Below are positions 34,782 through 46,892 of a stretch of DNA of 64,000 nucleotides, piece by piece. This DNA is from Riptortus pedestris. Taxonomy: Eukaryota; Arthropoda; Insecta; Hemiptera; Alydidae. The stretch lies in assembly GCA_019009955.1 (NCBI GenBank), contig CM032232.1, positions 70,142,501 through 70,206,500 of the forward strand, written 5' to 3'. A model generated the notes under the pieces. The model saw nothing but the letters and a program-made list of their open reading frames with translations, was not told the DNA's origin and ran no database searches. The translations under genes and the position numbers were made by a program. Positions within the stretch are counted from its first letter, which is position 1. Every line of letters starts with the position of its first letter.

Positions 34782-35195
34782 AGCTGGGAGATAGAGGAAC
34801 GAATTAATACAGAGTAGCCCTGTTTTTCTCTAGAATACGTTTATTTTGACAGAGTGCACTTTCAGCGAAACAGCTTCATCTTCATTGTCTGTTGACAGAA
34901 GCAAAAGCCTATGGAAATCATGTAAGCATCAATATTTAAATTAACCACCTTAACCTAAAGAAAGAAAACATAATTCAAATACAAGTTAACAGTCACAGAA
35001 AAGACGGGGGAGCTCATTACTTAAAAGCATACATAGCTAGTCTACATTTAATATAATTAAACAATTTTAAAAAAATTATCAGATTTAAAGAAAAACTGCT
35101 AAAAACAAATAATGCATTAACTTCACTATATTATAGAGGAAAACAGACCTACAATCCATATTAATTCGTTCCTCTACCTCCCAGCTTCTCTAAAA
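34782..35195. mobile_element. TIR element, about 410 bp, inserted in H-like sequence
   Basis: The ends GAAGCTGGGAGATAGAGGAA and (reverse complement of the right side) GAAGCTGGGAGGTAGAGGAA start terminal inverted repeats of about 33 bp that both continue into CGAATTAATA. The interior is AT-rich and non-coding, including TCTAGAATACGTTTATTTTG near 34831. Clear target-site duplications are not visible. It is probably a non-autonomous DNA transposon; the superfamily cannot be assigned. Confidence 0.65.
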
Positions 35196-35242
35196 GTTAA
35201 TACATTATTTGTTTTAGTAGTTTTTTTTAATTTGATAAAGTT

Positions 35243-35650
35243 TTTGTAAATAACAAATATTGTTTTCATTTTACTTTTTGACAAACGTTGTGTGTTGACG
35301 TCATTAATTGATATTTAACGTCTATTATTCGAACAATTTTATTTGATGTAAGCCGTACTCGATATTTTACTATTTCATTCAAAACTAAAGATCCTATTAG
35401 TTGGTGGCTGAAATTGGACCAGGAGAGAGAGAGCTTAGAGGGAGGGGAAATTCGAGAATACAAAATATCTCCATTATTATGAGTCGGATAGAAAAACGTT
35501 ATACAATCAATCTTGTTAAAATATTGATAGTTTACAATTGTTGTTCCATAAATTTTTTTGTATCGCTAACACCAACAGAACTAACTAATATTCGTACTTT
35601 CTTGTTTTCAGCCTTCAGTAAATCCCATTTCTACTTGCCCAAATTTATAT
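35243..35650 (+). mobile_element. H-like fragment and right arm of the long inverted repeat
   Basis: Up to about 35405 it is the reverse complement of 34322-34500. It continues as plus-strand H-like sequence: GGTGGCTGAAATTGGACC, a purine-rich run near 35423-35447, AAAATATCTCCATTATTATG, and CCTTCAGTAAATCCCATTTC. It ends without the 3' terminal part. Confidence 0.55.
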
Positions 35651-36769
35651 AGAAAGAGAAAGCATATGATGAGATGAAATCAGTAGAGTGTGTCGTGCTA
35701 TATTAACAATATTAATCATTGAATAAATAATTATTAAAGCTTCGGCATTATTGTAAAAAGAACATGCCTTATGTATTATAATGTCCGTCTATATATTCAG
35801 GCTGACGAAATAATTATATATTTGTAAAATTCACTTTTATTAGAGAAGTGTTGAGGTAAAAAAGTAGCGTAGAAGTATTTAAAATTATGCTAAACAAAAT
35901 GAGAGGGTGAGAAATTGTATTATACTGTTGAATCATTTGGAATTTTGATTACCTGGAAATCCTCTTAGTATCCTGGCGTGCGTTATATCCTGCACACTTC
36001 CCAGTTCCCATTATTCATACAAAGGAATCCATTACGTACATGTAATTGTAATTAATATTGCGCAATACTTTATAAATGTACTGCCGCAAATTAGTTAATA
36101 AATTTATTTATAGCATGCTCATTCCTGAGCTCATTTGTACACTACTAATCCATGACGCTATAGCGACACAGTGTGACGAAACTGCTCAGCACTTCATACT
36201 ATTTTATTAATCAGGCCGAACGACTCATAGCTAATTAATTTATAAGTGGTAGAATTCCGATGAATGAAATGTTCATAATAAATAAAATTAATTACTGCCG
36301 GGTTTTTACTCAGAATCAAGGAATTATATAAATGAAACTCTTAAGTTGTGTCTAAGTTTCAAAAAATTTCCTTTTCATGTTTTCATCGAAATTCTTATAT
36401 GCCTGTCCACCCATTTCATATTACTTGGATTTACCACTTCTTGAAGCGTCTCTCAAATGATATTATTTCATATTCCATTATCAGTTTCCCCATTAATAAA
36501 TTCGTTTAAATGAGACTTGAAATAATTCTGGGTACAGTATGTCAATGTACACACCAGATAATTCTGTAAAACGTATGAGGAGATGGTTTATTAAAAGCTG
36601 TAAATGAAATTGTTCAATTATCTATCTCGGTTAATATTTGAGTTAGAAGAAATTGTTCGAACGGCGATTGAAGTTTGATTTTAAATTATTCATTTCAATT
36701 TGTAATTTCACTAATCTTTTTAACAAAAGAGAAATGAATTAATTTGTTCAATTCATCATGATCTAAAGT
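35651..36769. other. AT-rich spacer
   Basis: No repeat family member, RNA gene or exon is recognised. TATCTCGGTTAATATTTGAG near 36622 is a short H-like word only. Confidence 0.5.
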
Positions 36770-37080
36770 GTACGCCTTGCAGTTGCAACCATTGTGTTCT
36801 ATCGGAAGCTTCTCTTTTCATATTACTGTACTTACGGAAATCCATAAGATACCTGTTGTCTTCAAAATATGATTTTCTAAGCCTTCCTCTTCCCCTATGC
36901 ACAAGGCGTAATGAAGACTTTGTGCAATATTACACGCCAAAGCAGTTTCACTCTCCTTTTTTCTATGGCCTTGATAAGACTTTTGCTCTCACTTACCTCT
37001 TTTAGAACTTCCATTTTGGGTTATTTTTGAGTCAACTTGTTCTAGTAAATCTACGCCAGATCCACATTTCCATATATATT
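36770..37080 (-). pseudogene. Decayed LINE reverse transcriptase C-terminal region
   Basis: On the minus strand one frame reads EVSESKSLIKAIEKRRVKLL, continuing WRVILHKVF to a stop. After a frameshift comes GRGRLRKSYFEDNRYLMDF, then REASDRTQWLQLQ. The layout I-x-x-R-R, W/GH, RH, G-K-R-G-R-G-R-P-R-K, then D-R-x-x-W is the well-known end of many animal non-LTR retrotransposon ORF2 proteins. The typical Pro of GRGRPRK is Leu here. A stop and a frameshift separate the halves, so it is non-functional. A splice-donor-like GAG|GTAAGTGAG on the same strand is coincidental. Confidence 0.7.
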
Positions 37081-38916
37081 TTTTTTTATACAACTATGGT
37101 GACAATATTAAGTGCGAAGCCCACAAGGTCATAGACAGGATTTTATGAAGACTAAATGTCTCCCTGAACAGTATGTATTTTTGTTATAATTCAGTATTCT
37201 AAAGTTATCTCTGGTATATTTTCCTTCTACATTGACTTTTGCAGGACAATTTTATGAACTCTATTCTTTCGATAATCCCCGACAATCGGAACCTATCTTC
37301 CTTTATAGAAGATATCTTGAAGTTCAGATTTCAATTTCCATAAATTCATAAGTTCTTCTTTTGCTACATGTATGGATTACTTTAATGGCTTCAATAAATT
37401 ATGTACTAATGAAATACAGAGCGGATATTATATAATATTTTCTTTACTTGACGATTCTTCAAGTTGGCTTCGTTTGCTAGTCTTCTCATGACGAGAACAC
37501 ATTTTAACTATAACGTTATTTCCATTATTATCCATGTTTCTCAAAATTATGTTCCATACATTGTGTCTTTTTCCCTGATGAGGTGGCGTTTTAAACATCA
37601 TTTTCATCGATATAGACTTATTTCGTAAGTCCTTTCTCACCTGATGAAGGTGCGTGTTAACTATAACTAAATATAACTTGCATGGCATCATGCTGACGAT
37701 ATATGCAATGCTGCTCCGGAAGAACTGACACTAAATAGTAAAAATGATAGGAATTCGTCCAGCCTGGAATACTCCCTAACATGTCCTATCTGAACGTTCC
37801 CACCGTGCTAAAATGTTATTTGCTAGATTAAGGCTATTCATACTCTTTAGTTATGAAAGATGACAACAAAAAAGCTTACAAATAACGTTAGTCTAATTCA
37901 ACAAATAACTAGATGCTATCAGAGCCATGATAAAATCCAGCATCATATCGAGTTTGAAATCGGCCTCAAATAACACGAGTTTAAATCATTGAAGTTAGTA
38001 ACCTATGCTAAAAATGCCAACTGAATTCTTATATATTCCTCTATAATATTGATGCCCATTAAAATGCTCTCATACTCATTGTTTCTTCAAGTGAAGAAAC
38101 ATATTATGAATAATACTCAATCTGCTGTAAAGAATTTTTAAATTCCTTTCCATGTCTTTAAAGTCAGTACAATTACGCATTTACTAAGTTTTTATTAAAC
38201 ATTTCTTGAAATATAGCGTTTGAAATACTTTTTTTCGTTTACAAATGACTTATGAATCAGTCTAAACTCCTTTCTTTAATACCTACTTCAATGGGTCTTT
38301 TTCTTTGCTTTTTTTTCTTCTATTCAGTAGCCTTATCTTAAGTTAGCGCTATATTTTTTTTTTTAAAAAAAAGAAGATAAAAGCTATTATCAGTAGCGAT
38401 AATACCTTTTATAGCTCTATCAGTACGCTGATAGGAAGGGAGCGATCCACTGTTCACTATATAATTATCATACGATAGCGAAAGAAAATTACAAGTCCCG
38501 ATTCGAAATCGATATTAATGCCAGTAAAATAAGAAGCAATTTGAATAATGCCATGGTGATGGCAGTTAAGGTTGGGAAGACTTGTCTCTGAATCACCATA
38601 CTTCTTTTGACCTGTCACTCCACCTATTATGAAATCATCATCATCATCTATTACCTACACTTTTTTAGACTTCGTTGTGTACGACAGGGGTCGTAGGCAT
38701 TTACATATTGTCATTTCATGATTACGGATAAAAAATCCATGCAACATATTCAGTACTGTTGATTATTATATTATATTTTTTTTATAAGGGTAAAATAAAT
38801 TGTTTTAAAGCGTGATTATGTAAGTAAAGCTTAATAAATATAGTTTTTTGATAAAGTCTAATACGTTACACCTAGTGACGTGAGGTACATTTAGTCAGGA
38901 ATGGTAGGAAATATAT
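37081..38916. other. Unassigned sequence
   Basis: An 87-codon minus frame (37428-37691) is rich in Lys, Asn and Met and contains HLHQVRKDLRNKSISMKMMF. On the same strand the words CACCTTCATCAGG and CCACCTCATCAGGG occur about 60 bp apart. I do not recognise a family. A (TCA)n run lies near 38630-38648. Confidence 0.4.
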
Positions 38917-38970
38917 TTTAGCAGGTTTTCCATAAATTCAGTTATGTGAAAGTCTTGTGACGGGGACTGT
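38917..38970 (+). mobile_element. H-element 5' end fragment, diverged
   Basis: ATTTTAGCAGGTTTTCCATAA with CAGTTATGTGAAAGTCTTGTGACG resembles a decayed H-element 5' end. The remainder is absent. Confidence 0.35.
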
Positions 38971-39123
38971 TGATCCCTCCTCTTTATTCATTTAAATTAT
39001 AGATATATTTCTATAAAACCGGCACATCTTTGAACCATAAACAAAACTCCTTTTTCAAACATCTCCTCCTCTGCTGTGTATAAATACAGAATATTTCACT
39101 TTCATGCAACAGTTTTACAAACA

Positions 39124-39490
39124 AATAAATTCCGTCACGCAGAGGACGCATAAACTAAACAGATTTCCCACATGCTGGGATGACACAATACTTATCTCAA
39201 TCTACCAAATATTATCTATTTCTAATAAAAATCCTATGAGTAGAAGTGGAGTTTTACTGTCTGAAAACAAGAAAGAGCTAACGACCCTTAATATTTGAGT
39301 TGTGAAAAATGTATAGAACAATTAATGTAGAGTATCAACATTTAAACAAGATTGGTTTCATAACTTTTTTCGATCCGACTCATAGCAATTCAGATATTAT
39401 GAATTTCCAAATCTCCCGCTCTCTTAACCCCCTATTCCGACTATGGCTTAAAAGTAGCATGAAACGGTTAAATATCGAGTATTCTATACG
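39124..39490 (-). mobile_element. H-element, diverged, B type
   Basis: On the plus strand: AATTCCGTCACGCAGAGGAC, AACAGATTTCCCACATG, GAGTAGAAGTGGAGTTTTAC, CGATCCGACTCATAGCAATT and CGGTTAAATATCGAGTATTC. The TA tract and the 5' block are missing. Confidence 0.6.
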
Positions 39491-39494
39491 TTCT

Positions 39495-39670
39495 GACATA
39501 GTAAAAGTTCAATGAAAAAAATACTTGGTATTTAAGCTTGGGATAAGACGTTTCATGATATACATACATCTTATTGTTCAGATCACATGAGAAGGAGTGG
39601 GGGTTTACTGAGGGATGCAAACGAAAAATGCAAATATCTCGGCTAATATTAACATATAGGTAATATCGGG
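39495..39670 (-). mobile_element. H-element fragment, second B-type piece
   Basis: AGTAAAAGTTCAATGA, GTATTTAAGCTTGGG, GAAGGAGTGGGGGTTTACTG and AATGCAAATATCTCGGCTAA repeat the B cassette directly after the previous copy in the same orientation. A G homopolymer at 39728-39736 lies just beyond. Confidence 0.5.
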
Positions 39671-41000
39671 TTAAAAATATAGCAGACATTTTTCAAAAAC
39701 CACAATCTCAAAACCTGATGTTCTCCGGGGGGGGGGGATATCACCTCAAATTAAATGGACTCTCCGTTGGGTATTGCCATATCCTCGAACCCACAATTTT
39801 CTCCTCAAACTCATCTCGATCCCATAGCCCCCTACACGATAATAAATCTCGTTTATTTCTTTGTGCACTATCACCTTCTTCTCATCCGTCATCCTCTTAA
39901 ACTCTCAGAAGCCCTCAACTGCTAACATCTTCCCTTCCAGAGGGACTGAAACAGATAAGAAAATTCGTATAATAATGCGTCAAACTTATTAGCCAACAAG
40001 ATTCCACGTCATTACTGGCTTGTTCTCGAAAACCGACTGTACCTGAAAAATTCTCAATTTCTTCTATTCATATCAATACCACGGAACGCTAAATGTAATT
40101 AAATGTATTATCCGAAGACTCCTAAGCACATCCCCTACAGAATTCCATTCCAAGGGCATTCCTAATAAATAAAATCCAAAAATCATTACTACCTGCCTCA
40201 ATAAATACAATGATAAAAACATTTCAAGAACTAATATACCAGTACGTAACCAATAAAACAGCAGGTAATACATTCCCACCAAATATTAGTGTTGACCTAA
40301 AAGAAATTGCGTACTTGAATCACGAACCACTACGCCATAACATGACACTACACACACACACCTTATCACATAATCATATTACAAATGATAATTACTACTT
40401 CCACCGCCGTAAACATAGAAAAAACGAAACCTACATCACTTTGTGCATGTGCCCCAGTTTTCATATCAATGAAACTTTTAGAGTGGTTAACAGTAAAATG
40501 TTTATATTTCATTCCTGGTACTATTTTTATGCCGCGATATGACTTCCAGCAGTCAGAGTTGACCTCCATAGAAGTACTAATAAACGAAGATGTAGACAGT
40601 TCTGTTCTTGCGAAATATCACCGATAACAAGCTACAGACATGATTTTGACAAAATATCAAAGTGAAACGAAGATTTTCTCCTTGTCCTTACATATCACCA
40701 AATATCTCTTGTCCAGCCTGAGCATCAAGTTTTGTTCACAAAGTACTCGTGGGAGTGGAAGACTGTATAAAGTATATGAAGACTGTATATAAAGTAATAT
40801 ACAGATGCCCTCACCTGGATTATGAGATTCATTTTGCTTAGTTTAAGCTGCACGTGAAAAATGATCTTGTCTTTTTGAGATCAAAGAAGTGTAAAACCCC
40901 TTGCTTATCTTTATGAGGATAGATAAAACCTGTTTTATGTATAACAAAATGAACAAGTCTTGGAATAAGAAGGGGAGCATAAACAAAGCATATATTGTGA
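39671..41000. other. Unassigned sequence with low-G plus strand
   Basis: From about 39770 to 40400 the plus strand is poor in G relative to C, unlike its surroundings. Overlapping frames (40210-40542, 40385-40627 plus; 40073-40282 minus) contain peptides such as FQELIYQYVTNKTAGNTFPP, but I recognise no family and none has both splice context and homology. A degraded gene or mobile element is possible. Confidence 0.3.
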
Positions 41001-42686
41001 ACTTCCTCGAATGACACAGTGATGGCATTATCTCACGACATATATCCTGTTTTTCCTGCTCAAAAAAGTGGGTTATTTAACATTTCTTGGATGAAAAGTA
41101 TAATAAAGGAAATATTTTCAATTGCCTATAATTGCCCAATAACCGTACTGATCCTAATGCAAATTACAGCCAACAGTTCCACTCGACAACACGAGCCCGA
41201 TCTCCACAGGGCACACAGTAACAACATAATCAGTATTATGTTTCGCTGTTGCTAAAGAACAATGCATTGCTAGTACTTCAACGTCGTGTAAAGGATATCC
41301 ACAATTTTACATGTATGCTCCTGAGTACAAATGGATGAATGAGAGTGACTTCATGCGCTGATTCCTAAAAGACACCAGATCTGCAGAAGATGTTATGATT
41401 CTGAGTCCAATAGACTGCGTTTTTGGTCTTTAAGAGGATTCACAAGATAGACAGTGAGACGAAGTGAATGAGTCATATGGTTAAAATGGTCTGAAACCCA
41501 ATTGACTGTATTCTATAAAAGTTACCAACAGAATTGAGTTGCCTACTTGCCTCAGAGAGACATGAAACAGATTCCAGAATACAATGAAAATCAATATGCA
41601 TCTGGTGATTGTAGTCTAAAGTTAAAGCAAGAAATTGTTGATGGAAGTAATGAGTAAAGCTGTTCCCGAAAAATGATCTCAAGATTTTTTTTTGTTAACA
41701 AAAGATAGGAAAGAGTTGCTCAAAATTGTAATTACGCCATATAGAACAATTGGAAGAATGGTTAGGCCTGTTTGGTATTCGCAAATATAAGGAAAAGTTA
41801 TATATGAAAGAGCCCTAGAAGCAGATAAGATTGGTCTGAAAAGCTAGGCCACCTCAGCAATACCTAAATTAATAAAGAACCATTGTTAACAACCCCCACC
41901 ACAATATCAAGAAGGCAGTGCAAACACTTGGCCATAAGTCCAGGAGAACCAGTAACAGAAGTGACTTCAAATGTGCTTCTTCTATTCACCTAGGATGGAT
42001 CCAATAATTTTAGGTAAGTGTACAGAGCTCTTGCTGTAAGTTAATTTGATTTTCATAGATATTTTGCAATTCGGATTTACGCATTGAAACATTTTTTTTT
42101 TGGTTTCAACTTGGTCAGTTTGAATTTCCGAACGTACTATACGGATATAACAACGCGTATTTATTAAGGAAAATATCATTCTTACGTTGTAAACACCGCA
42201 TTCTATATAATGATGTGCTTTCGATTAGGAGTGTTGTATGAACTAGTTGTTATATCACACATTAATCTTAATTCAAACTGCATCAACATGTGCAATAAAT
42301 TTTCGCAATTCTTATACATTTTTCTAACGTATTTTGAGGTCATTTTTTAAAGTTGATGATTTGGTATTAATATAAGTATAGTTGTTTTGTCTTACTGCCA
42401 CAAGGCAAGAAGGTATGTAGCATTCCCAGCAAGCAATTGTACGACTAAAAAATTGTCTTTGGTAAAACATGTCTCTTTTGTTAAGAATATTTGTTATAAA
42501 ATATTTTAAAAGAGCTCCTATTACTGACTAGAACATTCTTCTGAGTCCCAATAGAGCTTATGTGTCATTTCAAATCTCATATTTCAAAAGTAACTGATAA
42601 CAAAGCCAGTTATTTGTATTAATGGATAATCAAATTTCGATTCCAACTTCCAGCATTTAGGGATAATTATTTATTTTCCTACAGAA

Positions 42687-42688
<2 letters not shown>
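41001..42688. other. Unassigned sequence, possible degraded coding remnant
   Basis: A plus frame near 41300-41440 reads FYMYAPEYKWMNESDFMR, a stop, then FLKDTRSAEDVMILSPIDC. The composition is protein-like, but stops break it and I do not recognise it. The rest is ordinary AT-rich sequence. Confidence 0.3.

Positions 42689-42741
<53 letters not shown>
42689..42741. repeat. (TA)n microsatellite
   Basis: About 26 TA repeats not flanked by recognisable H- or C-element sequence. Confidence 0.9.
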
Positions 42742-42745
<4 letters not shown>

Positions 42746-44164
42746 CTCCATTCAAATTTAATAATGAGCATAATTTTAAAAGGAGGTAAATGGCCAGAAC
42801 GACCTTATATTATATTTGTTAAATATAATAAAGAACTTATAAACTTTATCAAAAGAATAGATATGGATGTAGCAAAAATACACTAGAATGTAAAGTTGAT
42901 CGTGATGAATGAGAATTATAATTCATTATATTTACCTTACACAGACTCGCAAATTAAACATCTGTTGAGTTTAACTTTAATTGATTTTTTTTTGTTCTTA
43001 TTTTATTTATTTATTTATTTTTTCATGTCATTTATTAATTTTAATTGTAATTATTTTACTTATTTTATTTTAGTATTACTTATTTTTTATATTATATTTG
43101 AGTAGATAGTTGATTAAAGTGTATACATTATAAAATAAAAATGTATTTAAACATAATAATACATGTAATATGCCATGTGGCAATGGAACATCTATTCAAA
43201 TAAATAACTCGTTATAGGGTTAGTATAAGGAGAGAAAAAAAAATACCCCATTTCAATCTAATTGAAACGTGAATTTAGTAGTTATCAAATGAAGAAGGTT
43301 ATTGCTTAATTATTTAAAAAAAAAACATTTTGCAAATAAAAAAATTGTTTAATTATGCTTTCCTAGGAAATTGAATTATTAATTCATTTATATGAGAAGG
43401 ATTGCTGTGCATTTCAATACTTTTACTCTGTTTGTCTATAAACCACAACAAAGGCATTGATTGCGCCCCGCGAGACAAAGGGCCTGTCTATGTTACATTC
43501 CATTGTGAAGTCACAGTATGAGAATGCTCAAGTGTATAAAAGTATTTGGATTATATTTATTTTCTTTAATCAACTAGTCCGAGTTTGTTTATTATTTTTT
43601 GTTAAGTGAGCTATTGATAAATAATATTGAATGGTAGTTCTTGTTTTATCCCTTTAGTTAATTCGTGCTTGGCTTTTCGTTTGTTAATTTATATCTACAA
43701 AGAACTCTCTGTTAGTCGCAAAAAGTATATTATTTTTTCATGGGTCTTTGACTTTATTGTAATGCTTGAAATTCCTGAAACAAATTAAAATAAAGAATTA
43801 TATGCCTTAATAGAACTATATATATCACGAAGTAGGATTATTAGCATTAATAGAGTTTAATTGTAGACAAACGTTTACAATTGCATAATGAGACGACTTA
43901 AATTGGTGCAATTATTTTAGCATTTTACCTTTTAATTATGTTTAGTATTCATCGAAAGACACTTCTGTATAATTGCTTCAGTATAGATGATAAATATTGG
44001 CATTTCCCAGTTCTCCTGTGTGTGCGCGTAGTAATTCATAAATTTTAAAGAACAGAAATAATTCAAGAGAATGACACTATAGTATATTTTCCTGCTTCAG
44101 AGCTATGAGAGTATGATCAGTTTATTATAAATTTATTGGTGGCATTGCTATCAAAGGGCAACAA
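42742..44164. other. AT-rich sequence, no gene seen
   Basis: Includes ATTTATTTATTTATTT simple sequence near 43005-43022. A 69-codon frame at 42896-43105 is composed of Phe, Tyr, Ile and Leu from AT-rich DNA. No supported feature. Confidence 0.5.
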
Positions 44165-44330
44165 ACACCATTATAAGATAATGGAGATATTTGAAATCTT
44201 TCCGTCTACCTGGTCTGATATCAGCCGTTAGGGAACTTGATCGTTAGTTTTACATGAAACGTGTAGAAATGGAGTTTGCTTATGATCTAACAAAAATTAC
44301 GACTGCTAGGAAGACAAGTGTCCAATATAT
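44165..44330 (-). mobile_element. H-element fragment joined to (CA)n
   Basis: On the plus strand: GATAATGGAGATATTTGAAA, GGTCTGATATCAGCCGTTAG, GGAACTTGATCG, ATGAAACGTGTAGAAATGG and AAAAATTACGACTGCTAGG. The fragment ends where a (CA)n tract begins, at the position where younger copies have (TA)n. Confidence 0.6.
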
Positions 44331-44332
44331 TC

Positions 44333-44334
<2 letters not shown>

Positions 44335-44391
<57 letters not shown>
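44335..44391. repeat. (CA)n microsatellite
   Basis: About 28 CA repeats in the microsatellite position of the adjacent H-element fragment. Confidence 0.9.
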
Positions 44392-44392
<1 letters not shown>

Positions 44393-45275
44393 TCTTTACA
44401 ACAGAAGAATTCCTAATAGGGGTCGTGAAATTCCCCTGAGTGTCTAGGGATGACTTTCAGTGGCTGTGATGGCAGGAATGGAGTAATTTTTATGTTATAT
44501 ATTGTATCATTTGTGAAGGTTTAATTTTATTTTTTCTTGTAAGTGGTGTTTTTTTTTATTTTGGGATGGGGGTTTAGTAAATAGGATTTGAAATTGTAAA
44601 TATATTATTGTTTTTTCATAGTTGAAGAGTAACTGTTTTATTCTGTTAATGTGTGTGTCATGTTTTACTTTATTTTGCATTTACTAGATTATTAGGATAG
44701 TTGAGATATGTATATAGAAGGTTGGTTGGTCTCTGTATTTACAGAACCTTAAATCTGTAAATAGTTTTCGTTATCAAGTTCTAGTTATGGCATTCTAGGG
44801 ATAAGGGTACCTATTGCGTTAGGTAATCATTGGCTTTAATTATGTGTAATTATGATATATTGTGTTAGAATTGTTTTTTTCTTCTTATATAGTTATCTGA
44901 TACAAAAGAAGACCCGGTTTTTAAATTGTTTGAATGTAAACCATACTGAGTCGAAAACTAATACTTTTTTTCTTCTTGTCAACATCTTATTATATTCATC
45001 CCCAATGCGTTTCAAGCGTTGGAGCTTCTTTACAATGAGTTCCTTTTTCTCTAAAATTACAGTTTTTGAATTTGCTTAGTTTTGAATACATTCTATTTCC
45101 AAAATATTTTTCATTATTTTTTCTTTACCTAATTTGTATCACATGTATTATTCGTTTCAGTAGCATTGTCAAATATTTTATAAAACACTAAGCTGTATAA
45201 AGAATATTCTATATCACTATACTGCCATCAACATTGGTGCATTACAAGACGTCAGTGATTATGATATATTCAAGA
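44392..45275. other. AT-rich spacer
   Basis: No recognisable repeat family member, RNA gene or exon. Confidence 0.5.
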
Positions 45276-45286
45276 GCTGTATATAT

Positions 45287-45331
<45 letters not shown>

Positions 45332-45426
45332 GATATATAAATTGTATTATCATTTTTATCATCACCTAGGGAGGGTCGATTGAAATTGGGCGAACATTTT
45401 CCTTAACTTGAAATCGCCTCAAAGTG
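45276..45426 (-). mobile_element. H-element 5' block fragment
   Basis: A (TA)n tract (about 45280-45328) is followed on the plus strand by TCATCACCTAGGGAGGGTCG and CTTGAAATCGCCTCAAAG, a diverged 5' block in minus orientation. It directly precedes the 3' end of the next copy. Confidence 0.5.
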
Positions 45427-45955
45427 TAATAAAGTCAGTCTTGCAGGGGCTGCGTTAACTAAGCATATTTCCCACGTGCAATACGTATTTGCGTTTATCT
45501 CGAAACTTAAAAGTTTCATGAGAACAATATTTAGTATTTAGGCTTCAAATAATGTGGTTCGTAACATATTAGCATATTGTTCATATGAGAGGAGTAGAAG
45601 TGGGGGTTTACGGAAGACCGAAAACTAAAAAATGCAAATATCACGGCTAATAATCAAGATAATGAAAAAATGTACATAACAACATTTATAGAAGATAACA
45701 TTTGAAATAAGATTGTTTCTATATAATGTTTCGATTCGACGCATAATAACTGAGATATTAAGAAGTTTCGAAATTGTCACCCTCTAAACCTCCCCCCTCC
45801 TTCCCTTGTCCGATTTCAGTGGTTAACGTACTTGATATTTTACTTTACATAAAGCGATTACATATCGAGTTTGATAACGATAAGACAAAAATTGCGACCG
45901 CTAGAGAGCAAATATATATATAAAACAAAAATTACGACTGCTAGAGTGGTAACAG

Positions 45956-46017
<62 letters not shown>

Positions 46018-46054
46018 GGCTATATCTGGGTGTATATATATATATATATATATC

Positions 46055-46088
<34 letters not shown>

Positions 46089-46217
46089 CAATTTTGAACG
46101 GACCTCGTTTTCATCATCTCCCGGAGAGGATCGATGGACATTTGACGCGAATTTTCGAAAATCGCGTCATGAGTACGACCTCAATAGCTGATTTCTCTTA
46201 AGGGAAATCTGCTAAAA
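45427..46217 (-). mobile_element. H-element, full length, B-type middle, with duplicated TA junction
   Basis: On the plus strand it begins AATAAAGTCAGTCTTGCAGG and ends GGGAAATCTGCTAAAA. The B cassette (AGTGGGGGTTTACGGAAG) lies near 45600. The junction beside the microsatellite is duplicated: ACAAAAATTGCGACCGCTAG with a short TA run near 45890-45920 is followed by ACAAAAATTACGACTGCTAG and the main TA tract (about 45958-46091, interrupted). Confidence 0.75.
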
Positions 46218-46892
46218 GACGAATACTTTAGCAAAACCTAAGGCTCTTTGTTAATCCAAGTGTAATCATAAGTGTATGTTTATAAAGATTCAGGTGAACA
46301 GTACCTTGAAATCTGTAAAGTTTGAATTAGGTTGTCGCTCCTTACTTATCAGAGGTGTGCTAGACATTGCCGATGACAAACAAGCAAATTGTCAACATTT
46401 ATCTACAACTCCGCCAGACAGTTTTGTGCCTTCTTGAGACATTATCTGGACAAATGTCTGACATTTATTCAAACTATCCCTTTTGGACAGGCCATTAACA
46501 TACGTCATATGGCCGTGAGATATCGTTTCCCCTTCGAAATGTTTTGGTCGGGTCCCCACTATAAAATCGTTTTGAGGAATATGGTGGACCGGCTGATTAT
46601 TAGGTAACTGTAGGAATTCAATGGCCTACAAATTTTTCTTACATAAAAGAAAACCAGCTTTCAAAGGTTTCATTATTAGCGCACTCTCAGATATCTAATA
46701 GAAATCACACTCAAAAATTTAATATAATAAAACTTATTAAATCCCTAAAACTACCATTAGTCACGTTAGTAAGCCTGAATGATTCATGCATTCACTGTTT
46801 AATCTCATCTAATTGCACAGATTATATCATGTTATTTAGTTATTGTTGTATTATATATTCTTGCTACAACCTGCATGTTTTAAATATTAATA
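46218..46892. other. Spacer with a GC-richer open-frame block
   Basis: Between about 46330 and 46610 the composition is more balanced and two plus frames are open. One runs from an ATG at 46372 for 41 codons (contains LRQTVLCLLETLSGQM). The other is 46389-46607 and ends in FWSGPHYKIVLRNMVDRLII. I do not recognise either. A short gene remnant or single-copy sequence is possible. Confidence 0.3.

Noticed and set aside
36990..37060. Host exon ending at GAG|GTAAGTGAG on the minus strand
   Set aside because: The reading frame continues through the donor-like site into a LINE reverse transcriptase C-terminus (IEKRR, GRGRLRKSYFE, DRTQWLQ), so the splice-like word is coincidental.
45871..46191. Frames with Tyr-Ile or Ile-Tyr runs here and at other TA tracts (20415, 23634, 30182, 30661 N-terminal part, 49152, 56327, 58331, 62428)
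   Set aside because: They are translations of (TA)n microsatellites within or beside mobile elements.
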